Assembly (NCBI GenBank): GCA_030613705.1
Contig: JAUWLJ010000040.1
Span: 1 to 10,514 of the forward strand
Source of the DNA: Chloroflexota bacterium
GTDB lineage: Bacteria; Chloroflexota; Anaerolineae; Anaerolineales; UBA4823
Direction: 5' to 3'
Length of the DNA: 10,514 bases
Shown: positions 1-6,231 of the stretch, piece after piece
Layout of the letters: every line of letters starts with the position of its first letter
How positions within the stretch are numbered: position 1 is the stretch's first letter
Made by a program: the position numbers and the translations under genes
Notes under the pieces: generated by a model
Told to the model about the DNA's origin: nothing
The model's database searches: none
The model's input: the letters and a program-made list of their open reading frames with translations, nothing else

Positions 1-199
1 AGGATTCTCCTTGTGCTGCAAGCACTTCTGCGGCAGCAAAACGCACTCCATGATCATCGTCTTCCAAAGCAGCGATCAATGTCTTAATAGCTTCAGGATC
101 ATCGCTCGTTTCTAAGTATCGTAAAGCTTTTTGACGCTCTAATTCTGTGAGTGAATCGTCTTTTGCAACTTTGACTGCCTCTTCGATGGAATTGAACAT
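1..199 (-). CDS. HEAT-repeat protein, N-terminal part (runs off left edge)
   Basis: Only the first 66 codons are in the window; the 3' end lies beyond base 1. The visible protein begins MFNSIEEAVKVAKDD and continues with two short helices, then DDPEAIKTLIAALEDDD and GVRFAAAEVLAAQG. The last two pieces form the paired amphipathic helices of a PBS-lyase-type HEAT repeat, with the usual D-hGVRxxAAxxLA signature. Such repeats are protein-interaction scaffolds, sometimes regulators of other proteins; the partner cannot be told. There is no signal peptide or membrane segment, so it is presumably cytoplasmic. The ATG start is supported by AAAGGAG on the minus strand (209-215), nine bases upstream. 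It is transcribed away from the c-di-AMP receptor gene. The repeat call is fairly sure; the specific role is unknown. Confidence 0.75.
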   Translation of the reverse strand, partial: MFNSIEEAVKVAKDDSLTELERQKALRYLETSDDPEAIKTLIAALEDDDHGVRFAAAEVLAAQGES

Positions 200-242
200 T
201 GTGTTGGGCTCCTTTATGATTTTGATTTAATTCAGGTTCATC

Positions 243-256
243 ATCGATATATCGAT
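243..256. repeat. 14-base perfect palindrome in the leader of the HEAT gene
   Basis: ATCGATATATCGAT reads the same on both strands and stops cleanly at both ends (flanks C and A). It lies 44 bases upstream of the HEAT gene start, between a possible -10 (TACAAT, minus strand, 275-270) and the ribosome binding site. It could be an operator, but an AT-rich palindrome of this length may also arise by chance. Confidence 0.3.
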
Positions 257-726
257 AGATATGTTGATTATTGTAGCTTGTTGGTGAATTTATTATCGCA
301 TTTTGAATACAAATGAGTTCTTCTGTAATCACCAATTTTTGGTAAAGGGATCACCAGTCTTCAAAGACGCAAACCTTTATTAGCCAAATTATAATTAGGA
401 ATCATCACAAACCAGACGAAACCATGGGGGATTTCCGGTTGAATTTATTAATAACGGTGAGGTCCTTTTTTCATCTTTTTCCTCAGCATAACCGATAGTA
501 GATATACTTTTAACTGGAAAATCGGATTCACAGAATTATTTAGTTACTCATTAACTCTTGATCCTCGAATTAAACTAATCTAGTATTTCTCTGTCGAACA
601 CGAATAGTCTAAATATCAAAGCTTATTGACGAGCGCCTTTGATTTTGCCAACAATCTAACAATTAAGTCCTGTTCCAAAAAGCCATTTGGTGGTTGAGAT
701 GGTAAAATGAAGGCAATTGGTCTATC

Positions 727-730
727 GGAG
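727..730 (+). promoter_or_regulatory. Ribosome binding site deciding the start of the c-di-AMP receptor
   Basis: GGAG lies seven bases before ATG 738. An in-frame TTG at 717 would add seven residues (MVYRSRF) and has no comparable site. The family begins with MKLIIAI-like sequence directly at the ATG, so 738 is preferred. Confidence 0.65.
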
Positions 731-737
731 CAGATTT

Positions 738-1004
738 ATGAAATTAATCATTGCCATCATCCGCGATAAAGATTGTGATCAAGTTTCACAATCATTGATA
801 CAGGAGGAATTCCGGGTCACCCGGATCGCATCGACTGGTGGCTTTTTAAGGCGCGGAATGACAACCCTGATGATTGGTGTCGAAGATGAAAAAGTAGATC
901 AGGCGATCCATTTGGTGGGAGATAATTGCACTTCTGCAGCAAACCAAAACGAACGCTGTGCAACCTTATTTGTTCTGAAGGTAGATCAATTTATTCAAGT
1001 CTGA
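738..1004 (+). CDS. darA: Cyclic-di-AMP receptor, PII-like PstA/DarA family (short form)
   Basis: This 88-residue protein matches the PII-like c-di-AMP receptors called PstA or DarA, small cytoplasmic trimers that bind c-di-AMP between subunits. Diagnostic pieces are the first strand MKLIIAIIRDKD (1-12), FRVTRIASTGGFLRRG (25-40), TTLMIGVEDEKVDQAI (42-57) and the last strand ATLFVLKVDQF near the C-terminus. Arg26, Thr28, Gly35, Phe36, Leu37 and Gly47 fall at the numbers where family members place ligand-contact residues. Two positions often Asn in the family (24 and 41) are Glu and Met here. Family members are usually near 109 residues; the missing piece is the loop between Asn63-Cys64 and the last strand, only about ten residues long (TSAANQNERC). 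The downstream target is not known in general for this family. It is monocistronic and faces the AMMECR1 gene. Confidence 0.88.
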   Translation: MKLIIAIIRDKDCDQVSQSLIQEEFRVTRIASTGGFLRRGMTTLMIGVEDEKVDQAIHLVGDNCTSAANQNERCATLFVLKVDQFIQV

Positions 1005-1043
1005 AAATAACTTACTGGATATATTCACCGGACATACAAAAGA

Positions 1044-1066
1044 TTGGGGTTTTATTTTTACCTCAA
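1044..1066. terminator. Possible bidirectional terminator between convergent genes
   Basis: TTGGGGT (1044-1050) pairs with ACCTCAA (1060-1066): seven pairs including one G-U, around a nine-base T-rich loop. It lies in the 58-base gap between the stops of the c-di-AMP receptor and the AMMECR1 gene and overlaps the latter's stop codon. On the minus strand it is followed by a short T-rich run (AATCTTTTG), on the plus strand by GCTTCCTTTTC. The stem is modest, so confidence is low. Confidence 0.35.
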
Positions 1067-1668
1067 GCTTCCTTTTCTAGGAACTTTTCTACCTGATAAG
1101 TAAAGACCTGGACATCCTTTTGCCGCCAATAATCTGTGGGTGCACCCATTTTTCTACATAACATTCCAAGGAAATCTTCTACATCGGGTATTTTCTCCCA
1201 TACCTGGGGCAGAAAGGTCGCCCGTCGCACTCCCCTCTTGAGAATCACGCCATCTAAACCTGGACGAATTTGGGATAATAAATCTCTCTCAGCATAAGAA
1301 TCTATAAGCTGGGGAGTAGTCAATCTGGATATCTCGATCAAGATATGAGGAATCTCTTCCGGATGGACACTCGGAAAGCGATAGTCCTCTAAAGCAGCTG
1401 CAACAACATGGACGCGAACATCTTCAGCTAACGGTCGTGATGCTTCCAACGATCCTATGCAGCCGCGAAGTTCGCCCTTCTTTGTCAATGTGACAAATGT
1501 CGCCCCAGGTTGAATTAACCTGAGGGGTAAACCTTCCTGGTCTAATGGTTGAAGTGTATGGCCACGCACTCCTAGGGAGAGGGCCTCTCGGGCGAGCTGC
1601 AATAGAATCTTGTGTTCATCATCCGTCAAATGATCGATCAATTGGTTCGGACTGTAATTATCATCCAT
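1063..1668 (-). CDS. AMMECR1-domain protein (AmmeMemoRadiSam system protein A type)
   Basis: A 201-residue protein consisting almost entirely of an AMMECR1 domain. The hallmark LRGCIGS is at residues 67-73 with Cys70; RFPSV (97-101), GLDGVIL (138-144), RRATFLPQVWE (148-158) and FLGMLCRKMG (166-175) follow in the family order. AMMECR1 proteins are often encoded with Memo-like and radical-SAM partners and are thought to act with them in an uncharacterised, possibly RNA- or cofactor-related modification; neither partner is in this window. The frame continues upstream to 1770, but that would overlap the flavin reductase gene by 83 bases with a sequence unlike the family. The ATG at 1668 gives MDDNYSPNQL and leaves a 19-base gap, so I chose it; its ribosome binding site is weak. 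It follows the flavin reductase gene in one transcript. Confidence 0.85.
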   Translation of the reverse strand: MDDNYSPNQLIDHLTDDEHKILLQLAREALSLGVRGHTLQPLDQEGLPLRLIQPGATFVTLTKKGELRGCIGSLEASRPLAEDVRVHVVAAALEDYRFPSVHPEEIPHILIEISRLTTPQLIDSYAERDLLSQIRPGLDGVILKRGVRRATFLPQVWEKIPDVEDFLGMLCRKMGAPTDYWRQKDVQVFTYQVEKFLEKEA

Positions 1669-1687
1669 TATGAAAATCCGCTTGGCG

Positions 1688-2173
1688 TTAATCTTGCAAC
1701 TGGTGATAGCGCTGGTCGAAATAAAGTAATGGCATACCGCCATCTCCAAGCTTGGCAGCAACCACTTCACCTATGATAAGAGAATTCGTACCAAAATCAT
1801 TCACGGCGATCAATTTACAATCCAAAAATGCCAAACCATCTTTCAGCAGAGGCGCACCCGTCGTCATTGCCCAGGTTTCAAGGCCTTCGAAACGGTTTTC
1901 ATCTTCAGTTACCTGACCAGCAAATACTTCGGAGATCATTTTTTGATCGCGGGATAAAATCGTAATCCCAAAATTACCAGCTTCGATAACAAAATCATGG
2001 GTGCGGGAATTCTTCATCAGTGATATTGCAACCAATTGAGGATCGAGAGACACGGAGGTGAAGGAACTCACAGTCATTCCATGCGAAATTCCTCGAAAAT
2101 TAGTAGACACCACACATACACCAGATGACCACTGGCGCATCACCATCCGGAGCTGATTTTGATCAATAGGCAT
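1688..2173 (-). CDS. Flavin reductase-like FMN-binding protein
   Basis: This 161-residue protein has the split-barrel fold pattern of flavin reductases (the HpaC/DIM6-NTAB family), which use NAD(P)H to reduce FMN or FAD, often for a partner monooxygenase. Family marks are MRQWSSGVCVVST (12-24), HGMTVSSFTSVSLDPQLVAI (31-50, the flavin-binding stretch), the NFGITILS strand (67-74), and the final FDQRYHQL (152-159). Length is normal for the family. The ATG has GAGGT on the minus strand (2181-2185) seven bases upstream. It is the first gene of a two-gene unit with the AMMECR1 gene. No monooxygenase is nearby, so the electron acceptor is unknown; some relatives bind flavin without a known partner. 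Confidence 0.87.
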   Translation of the reverse strand: MPIDQNQLRMVMRQWSSGVCVVSTNFRGISHGMTVSSFTSVSLDPQLVAISLMKNSRTHDFVIEAGNFGITILSRDQKMISEVFAGQVTEDENRFEGLETWAMTTGAPLLKDGLAFLDCKLIAVNDFGTNSLIIGEVVAAKLGDGGMPLLYFDQRYHQLQD

Positions 2174-2217
2174 TATGATTACCTCAAAAGTTGAAAATAT
2201 ATTGTAAATGATTTAAA

Positions 2218-2251
2218 TGTTATACCAGACCCTCACCTGATCAGTATAACA
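2218..2251. promoter_or_regulatory. Inverted repeat with -10-like arms in a divergent control region
   Basis: TGTTATAC (2218-2225) and GTATAACA (2244-2251) are exact inverted copies separated by 18 bases. Each arm carries a TATAAC hexamer resembling a -10 element, one facing the flavin reductase gene and one facing the amidase operon. I see no good -35 for either. The site could be an operator, divergent -10 elements, or both. Confidence 0.35.
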
Positions 2252-2300
2252 CTCATAAATCCCATCATACATTTCATGATGAACGACGTCAAGAGATAAA

Positions 2301-2325
2301 TTGAGATATAATTTTCAAATCTCAA
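2301..2325 (+). promoter_or_regulatory. Possible promoter of the wall operon with overlapping dyad
   Basis: TATAAT at 2307-2312 is a consensus -10. Eighteen bases upstream ACGACG (2283-2288) matches the -35 consensus at only three positions. The -10 lies inside a dyad, TTGAGAT (2301-2307) and ATCTCAA (2319-2325), which could bind a repressor. Transcription from here would give a leader of about 125 bases before the amidase ATG. Confidence 0.3.
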
Positions 2326-2442
2326 ACATAGATTCAAATCAATTAATGCTTACTCACTGGGAGTTATGGAAGAATCAAGACAATAAGAAATGTCACCATG
2401 CTTATCCAAAATCTCTTGCTTTTCAGAGATATTTAAGGTACT

Positions 2443-3252
2443 ATGGATTTTGTGAAAGCTATGGATTCACCTGAAACGGGTCATTCTCCCACACCGAGTA
2501 CACCTACTCGCGGTATGTTTTACCAGCTGCAGATCGTGCTGATCGTGGCTTTTATCCTGGCAACACTGTTCACCGCCTGGACTCCGGCCAGCTTATTACC
2601 AGGTAACCTGAGTGAGAGATTTGCACAGGTCCTGGCTTTTCAAGCTACCGAGACTGCTGCTTATCCTACCCCAACTGCTCGACCTCGCCCATTAATCGGT
2701 CTGGTTGTGGGACATTGGGACGATAATACAAAGGATCCCGGCGCAGTGTGTGCTGATGGATTAACCGAATTTGAAATTAACCAGGCGATCGCTACCCGGG
2801 TCAAACAAGAATTGGTTGACCAAGGATTTGATGTTGATCTTCTGCGAGAATTCGACCAGAAACTTCAAGGTTATCGAGCATTGGCACTTGTATCAATCCA
2901 TGCCGATTCGTGTGAGTACATTAACGACGAGGCAACTGGCTTTAAAATAGCGGCAGCTTTATCAAACCAGTATCCAGAACGAGCATCACGTTTAACAGCC
3001 TGCATAAAAGATAGGTATTCAAAAGCTACTGGACTTGCATATCATGCAAGTACCGTTACCAATGATATGAGCAGCTATCACGCTTTTGATGAAATCGATA
3101 ACAACACAAATGCTGTGATCATCGAAGTTGGCTTCCTCAACCTCGACCGCCAGATATTAACCAAAGGGCAGGATCTAATTGCCAAGGGGATCTCAAACGG
3201 AATTCTTTGCTACATACGTAATGAGGATATATCTCCAACAGAGCAACCATGA
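2443..3252 (+). CDS. Membrane-anchored N-acetylmuramoyl-L-alanine amidase (Amidase_3)
   Basis: A 269-residue zinc amidase that cleaves the bond between N-acetylmuramic acid and L-alanine in peptidoglycan. Residues 1-25 are probably cytoplasmic, 26-47 form one transmembrane helix, and a Thr/Pro-rich tether (about 68-83) leads to the catalytic domain (84-260). The expected Amidase_3 residues are visible: first zinc ligand His91 in VVGHWDD, second Glu109 with Asn113 in the E-x3-N motif, third His153 in SIHADS, and catalytic Glu228 in IIEVGFLN. The domain is compact, with the first motif GHWDD in place of the usual GHGG. The ATG is preceded by AAGG (2435-2438), four bases away; ATG 2461 is an alternative with no better site. 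The stop overlaps the next start in ATGA, so translation is likely coupled. It is the first gene of the wall operon. Confidence 0.88.
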   Translation: MDFVKAMDSPETGHSPTPSTPTRGMFYQLQIVLIVAFILATLFTAWTPASLLPGNLSERFAQVLAFQATETAAYPTPTARPRPLIGLVVGHWDDNTKDPGAVCADGLTEFEINQAIATRVKQELVDQGFDVDLLREFDQKLQGYRALALVSIHADSCEYINDEATGFKIAAALSNQYPERASRLTACIKDRYSKATGLAYHASTVTNDMSSYHAFDEIDNNTNAVIIEVGFLNLDRQILTKGQDLIAKGISNGILCYIRNEDISPTEQP

Positions 3253-4298
3253 GTCCCCCATCAAACCAAACACGGCGAACGATCCAAGACGCATATCAAG
3301 CTTTACTTAATGGGGATCGCAGAGAGGCGCGCCGTCTAGCAGAAAATGCGGCAGGCTTAGCCCCAGAACAAGAGGAACCATGGTTGCTGCTAGCTGCGGT
3401 CGCTAGTCCAGAAGCCAGTCTCGAATATCTAAATAAAGCTTTAGAAATTAACCCGAAAAGCCAACGAGCTCGTCAGGGGATGCATTGGGCTATCCAACGT
3501 ATTCGCGCTAACCCGCCGGTACAGCCCGAGCGTCATAAAGTTGTGGTTAAGCATCCTGCAGCTTCTGGTCTGACAAGGACTAAACCTGTTTTAGCTAATT
3601 CAATGATCCCTTTGGTTCTTATTGTGCTGGCAATAGCTGCTGCGATCTTCGCCTGGTACGGTACTCCAACAATTTCACGGGCATTCTCATCTAGAGAACC
3701 AATGGCAATTTCACAAGTCGACATTGTGAAGATCACTCGTACTCCAACAGCCACACCGACTTTTACACCAACACCAACCTTCACGCCGACTCCTACTCCA
3801 ACCGAGACACCGACACCAACTCCGACTAATACACCAACTGAAACACCGACCGCGACAGCTACATTTACCCAGGTCCCCACAAACCCTCCTCCACCCCCAG
3901 CAGCTGCATCAAATTTCCCTGGATTACCCGAGGGTGTCAGTAAAGGTGAACGCTGGATTGCAGTTAACCTCACAAATCAAACCGCCTCTGCTTACGAGGG
4001 GAAAAACCTGATTCAAACCTTTGTTGTCTCTACAGGCACCTGGATCCATCCAACTGTCACAGGTACCTTCCGGATATATGTAAAATATCGATACGCTGAT
4101 ATGGCAGGACCAGGTTATTATCTCGCCGATGTTCCTTTTGTGATGTATTACTACAAAGGGTATGGTTTGCATGGAACCTATTGGCATAACAATTTTGGTA
4201 CTCCGATGAGCCATGGGTGTGTGAATTTCACTATCCCAAATTCAGGCTGGATATACGATTTTGCTTCTATAGGCACTGTGGTTTATGTCCACTATTGA
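3249..4298 (+). CDS. TPR / transmembrane / L,D-transpeptidase (YkuD domain)
   Basis: This 349-residue protein joins three parts. Residues 12-85 are TPR-like helices (AYQALLNGDRREARRLAENA, then an ALEINPKSQRARQG repeat). A transmembrane helix spans about 119-137; the basic stretch before it predicts the N-terminus inside. A Thr-Pro linker (164-216) follows, then an extracytoplasmic YkuD L,D-transpeptidase domain (234-349). The active site reads HGTYWHNNFGTPMSHGCVN, with His308, Ser321, His322, Gly323, catalytic Cys324 and Asn326, fitting the family motif. Such enzymes form 3-3 cross-links between diaminopimelate residues, or attach or exchange groups on stem peptides. It overlaps the amidase stop by four bases and the next gene by up to 14. 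The cytoplasmic TPR domain could bind a partner inside the cell. Confidence 0.9.
   Translation: MSPPSNQTRRTIQDAYQALLNGDRREARRLAENAAGLAPEQEEPWLLLAAVASPEASLEYLNKALEINPKSQRARQGMHWAIQRIRANPPVQPERHKVVVKHPAASGLTRTKPVLANSMIPLVLIVLAIAAAIFAWYGTPTISRAFSSREPMAISQVDIVKITRTPTATPTFTPTPTFTPTPTPTETPTPTPTNTPTETPTATATFTQVPTNPPPPPAAASNFPGLPEGVSKGERWIAVNLTNQTASAYEGKNLIQTFVVSTGTWIHPTVTGTFRIYVKYRYADMAGPGYYLADVPFVMYYYKGYGLHGTYWHNNFGTPMSHGCVNFTIPNSGWIYDFASIGTVVYVHY
3738..3896 (+). repeat. Thr-Pro low-complexity linker coding repeat
   Basis: About 53 codons of imperfect ACN-CCN repeats encode the TPT-type spacer between membrane helix and transpeptidase domain. Synonymous third bases vary from unit to unit, so the protein sequence, not the DNA, appears conserved. 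The minus-strand open frame across it (Val-Gly repeats) is a shadow. Confidence 0.8.
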
Positions 4299-5343
4299 AA
4301 AATACTCCAATATGCCAGAATTGGATAGCTCACAATCCTCGCGCAGGGATTTTCTCAAGCTAAGCAGCTTGGGGTTGATTGGATTATTTCTACAACCTGT
4401 GAAGAGATTGAGAGACCTTGTGCCTGATCAGATGGGGCGAGTAGCTGAACTGAAAACCACAGTCTATGAGCGACCATCTTTTGAAGGAAATCAGATCAAG
4501 GTCTATTGGAGAGACATGATTTTACCGATCACCGATGTGACCGTTGGTGACATGGAACCCATACACAACCGCATATGGTATCGGATTGGGGAGGAAGGAT
4601 TTGTCCATTCCGGTGGTATCCAACCTGTGCAGACCCGGCTTAACCAACCAGACTCTGGTATCCCCTTCGGAGGTGCATTGCTTGAGGTAACTGTTCCATA
4701 TACGGATGCCCATTGGGGACCTGGCAAGAATAACCTATTCGCATACAGGCTTTATTATGAAACAACCCATTGGGCATCAGCACTCGTCCAGGATAACCAA
4801 GGTAACCCTTGGTATCGAATTCTAGAGGATAAATGGGATCTGACGTACTACGCTCCGGCTACTCATCTAAGAGTTGTCCCTGGTGATGAGCTTTCACCTC
4901 TATCACCAGATGTCCCAGCTGCAGAAAAACGATTGGAAGTTCGCTTGCGAGATCAGCTTACGATCGCCTATGAGAAAGGAAGATCTGTGTTCATGGCACG
5001 CGTAGCCAGCGGGGCAGAATTCAGCAATGGCCGTTTCCTGACTCCAGTCGGACGCCATAAAACCTTTCACAAGCGACCATCTCGCCATATGGCTGCTGGT
5101 GATTTGGCCTCCAATGGTTACGATCTCCCAGGTGTACCCTGGATTTGTTATATCACTGAAAAAGGTGTTGCTTTTCACGGTACTTACTGGCACAACGATT
5201 TTGGACGTCCACGCAGTCATGGCTGCATAAACTTGACACCAACCGCCGCGAAATGGATCTATCGTTGGACTCTTCCTTCGGTCCCACCAGATGAGACCAG
5301 AGTTTATGAGAATTTTGGCACCACAGTCGATGTAGTAGAATAA
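4285..5343 (+). CDS. Tat-exported L,D-transpeptidase with SH3-like domain
   Basis: A 352-residue second L,D-transpeptidase. Residues 19-25 are a twin-arginine motif (SRRDFLK) followed by a hydrophobic stretch LSSLGLIGLFL (26-36), so it is probably exported folded. No clear signal-peptidase site or lipobox Cys is seen; the segment may stay as an anchor. An SH3-like region covers about 52-115 (ELKTTVYERPSF to GFVHSGGIQPV) and may bind wall. The YkuD domain spans about 215-352 with HGTYWHNDFGRPRSHGCIN: His298, Ser311, His312, catalytic Cys314 and Asn316. It is a paralogue of the preceding transpeptidase but lacks TPR and Thr-Pro parts. The start at 4285 overlaps the upstream stop by 14 bases; ATG 4312 is an alternative that keeps the Tat signal whole. 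Neither has a strong ribosome binding site, which suggests coupling. Confidence 0.88.
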   Translation: MSTIEKYSNMPELDSSQSSRRDFLKLSSLGLIGLFLQPVKRLRDLVPDQMGRVAELKTTVYERPSFEGNQIKVYWRDMILPITDVTVGDMEPIHNRIWYRIGEEGFVHSGGIQPVQTRLNQPDSGIPFGGALLEVTVPYTDAHWGPGKNNLFAYRLYYETTHWASALVQDNQGNPWYRILEDKWDLTYYAPATHLRVVPGDELSPLSPDVPAAEKRLEVRLRDQLTIAYEKGRSVFMARVASGAEFSNGRFLTPVGRHKTFHKRPSRHMAAGDLASNGYDLPGVPWICYITEKGVAFHGTYWHNDFGRPRSHGCINLTPTAAKWIYRWTLPSVPPDETRVYENFGTTVDVVE

Positions 5344-5360
5344 TGGTCGAGGAATAGTTT

Positions 5361-5786
5361 ATGGCACACCAAGCCCTATTCGCGGGTCTTGTATTCGATG
5401 AAAATGACAATCCTGTCGATGTAACCTACGTCGGAAGTGACCCCTTTTATGTGGTGGACGATGCCGGATTCCACCGGCACATCCCATCTGAGCAGGTAGA
5501 CCGCCAGGTGCTCGAATCAATGAGAGAATTGATTGATGGCCATGAGGGTGTACTCAGCGAGCAAACTGCTAAGATGCTGGGGCAAGAGGACATCTTCACT
5601 CGTGCGATGATTGAATCTCAGCTCAAAAACATCGATAAGCAGTTTGAAGCGTTATTTGATACCGGTATCCCAGAAGAAGGTCGCGCATATATGGGTATGA
5701 TGGGCTTTCGAATAACAATTGATGTCCACGGAGATGTAATCAAGATCGATCAGCCCGGGATGGTTTCCTCGGATGATGAGGAATAA
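5361..5786 (+). CDS. Small acidic protein of unknown function, last gene of wall operon
   Basis: I do not recognise this 141-residue protein. It begins with a predicted beta hairpin (QALFAGLVFDENDNPVDVTYVG, residues 4-25, with DENDNP at the turn), then FYVVDDAGFHRHI and a long helical middle (43-100, including FTRAMIESQLKNIDKQFEAL). It ends in a second strand pair (GFRITIDVHGDVIKID, 115-130) and an acidic tail SSDDEE. There is no signal peptide or membrane segment, so it is probably cytoplasmic. The ATG has a good ribosome binding site GAGGAA (5349-5354) at six bases and begins 17 bases after the second transpeptidase gene. The site and position make it a real gene. A regulatory or adaptor role is possible only by context. 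Confidence 0.8.
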   Translation: MAHQALFAGLVFDENDNPVDVTYVGSDPFYVVDDAGFHRHIPSEQVDRQVLESMRELIDGHEGVLSEQTAKMLGQEDIFTRAMIESQLKNIDKQFEALFDTGIPEEGRAYMGMMGFRITIDVHGDVIKIDQPGMVSSDDEE

Positions 5787-6231
5787 GAAAAACGGGTGCA
5801 ATATAATGTGGTATTAACAGATAATACTCCATTAGAAAACTACTTAAGTTGATTTTCACACACTGGCACCTTGGATAAAAAAAGGTGTCAGTCTGATTTT
5901 AAGATTTATCTGTTTACAATTTAAGGGATGAACTTAGCCTTTAAGCAGGTAAACTCCCGTTAGACAAGCATCGACAATGAAATCATGTATGAGTTCTCCA
6001 TCTAGATTAATGATAAAGCTCTCAAAAAAGGGTTTTCCAAGCCTTGCCATGCCATGAGATAGGTTCTGTCAATCTAGATTGGGTTCACAAGCCGGTATGG
6101 AGGGATTATTGGCATTGGTTGACCTGGTCTCAATGCATTAAATTTCATCGAGATAATTTACATGTAAACAGACGGAAGGTTTAACTCTTCCACCTTTTCG
6201 TATTCAGGTTGGGTGTCCCCCTTAGTTGTGG
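5787..6231. other. Intergenic region between convergent genes
   Basis: About 445 bases with no convincing coding frame. It carries the hairpin at 5862-5892, a 12-base palindrome TTTACATGTAAA (6157-6168), and a weak five-pair hairpin GGAAG/CTTCC (6174-6178 and 6187-6191) that could help end the solute-binding gene on the minus strand. TCTGTTTACA at 5909 recurs inverted at 6163-6172, and ATCTAGATT occurs twice (6000 and 6072 areas). No target-site duplication frames these, so a small mobile element is not supported. Confidence 0.45.
5862..5892 (+). terminator. Hairpin, probable terminator of the wall operon
   Basis: ACTGGCACCTT (5862-5872) pairs with AAGGTGTCAGT (5882-5892): 11 pairs with one G-U, loop of nine bases. 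It is followed by CTGATTTTAAG rather than a clean T run, and lies 75 bases after the last stop of the operon. The stem is strong, while the tail is weak for an intrinsic terminator. Confidence 0.45.

Larger units (their letters stand above)
200..737. other. Intergenic region without a recognisable gene
   Basis: About 540 bases between two divergent genes. Open frames here are short and have no family-like sequence. The left part is the leader of the HEAT gene: ribosome binding site at 209-215, a 14-base perfect palindrome ATCGATATATCGAT at 243-256, and a possible minus-strand -10 TACAAT (275 to 270) without a good -35. On the plus side TTGACG (626-631) and TAAAAT (703-708) could belong to promoters of the c-di-AMP receptor gene, but neither has a convincing partner at 16-18 bases. 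The rest is AT-rich with no tRNA-like fold, tandem repeat or transposon remnant that I can see. Confidence 0.5.

Noticed and set aside
99..335. Minus-strand 78-codon frame across the HEAT gene start
   Set aside because: It lies in another frame over the 5' end and leader of the HEAT gene and has low-complexity sequence unlike any family.
1669..1770. N-terminal extension of the AMMECR1 frame to 1770
   Set aside because: It would overlap the flavin reductase gene by 83 bases and adds 34 residues unlike the family; ATG 1668 gives normal length.
3533..3973. Minus-strand open frame rich in Val-Gly repeats opposite the first transpeptidase
   Set aside because: It is the reverse of the Thr-Pro linker repeats; the plus-strand gene has complete domains there and the minus frame has no ribosome site.
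4903..5410. Minus-strand frames opposite the second transpeptidase
   Set aside because: The plus strand encodes a full YkuD active site here, and the opposite frames show no family features or ribosome sites.
5909..6172. Possible small transposable element bounded by TCTGTTTACA / TGTAAACAGA
   Set aside because: The 10-base ends are short, no target duplication flanks them and the interior has no further symmetry; chance is likely in AT-rich DNA.
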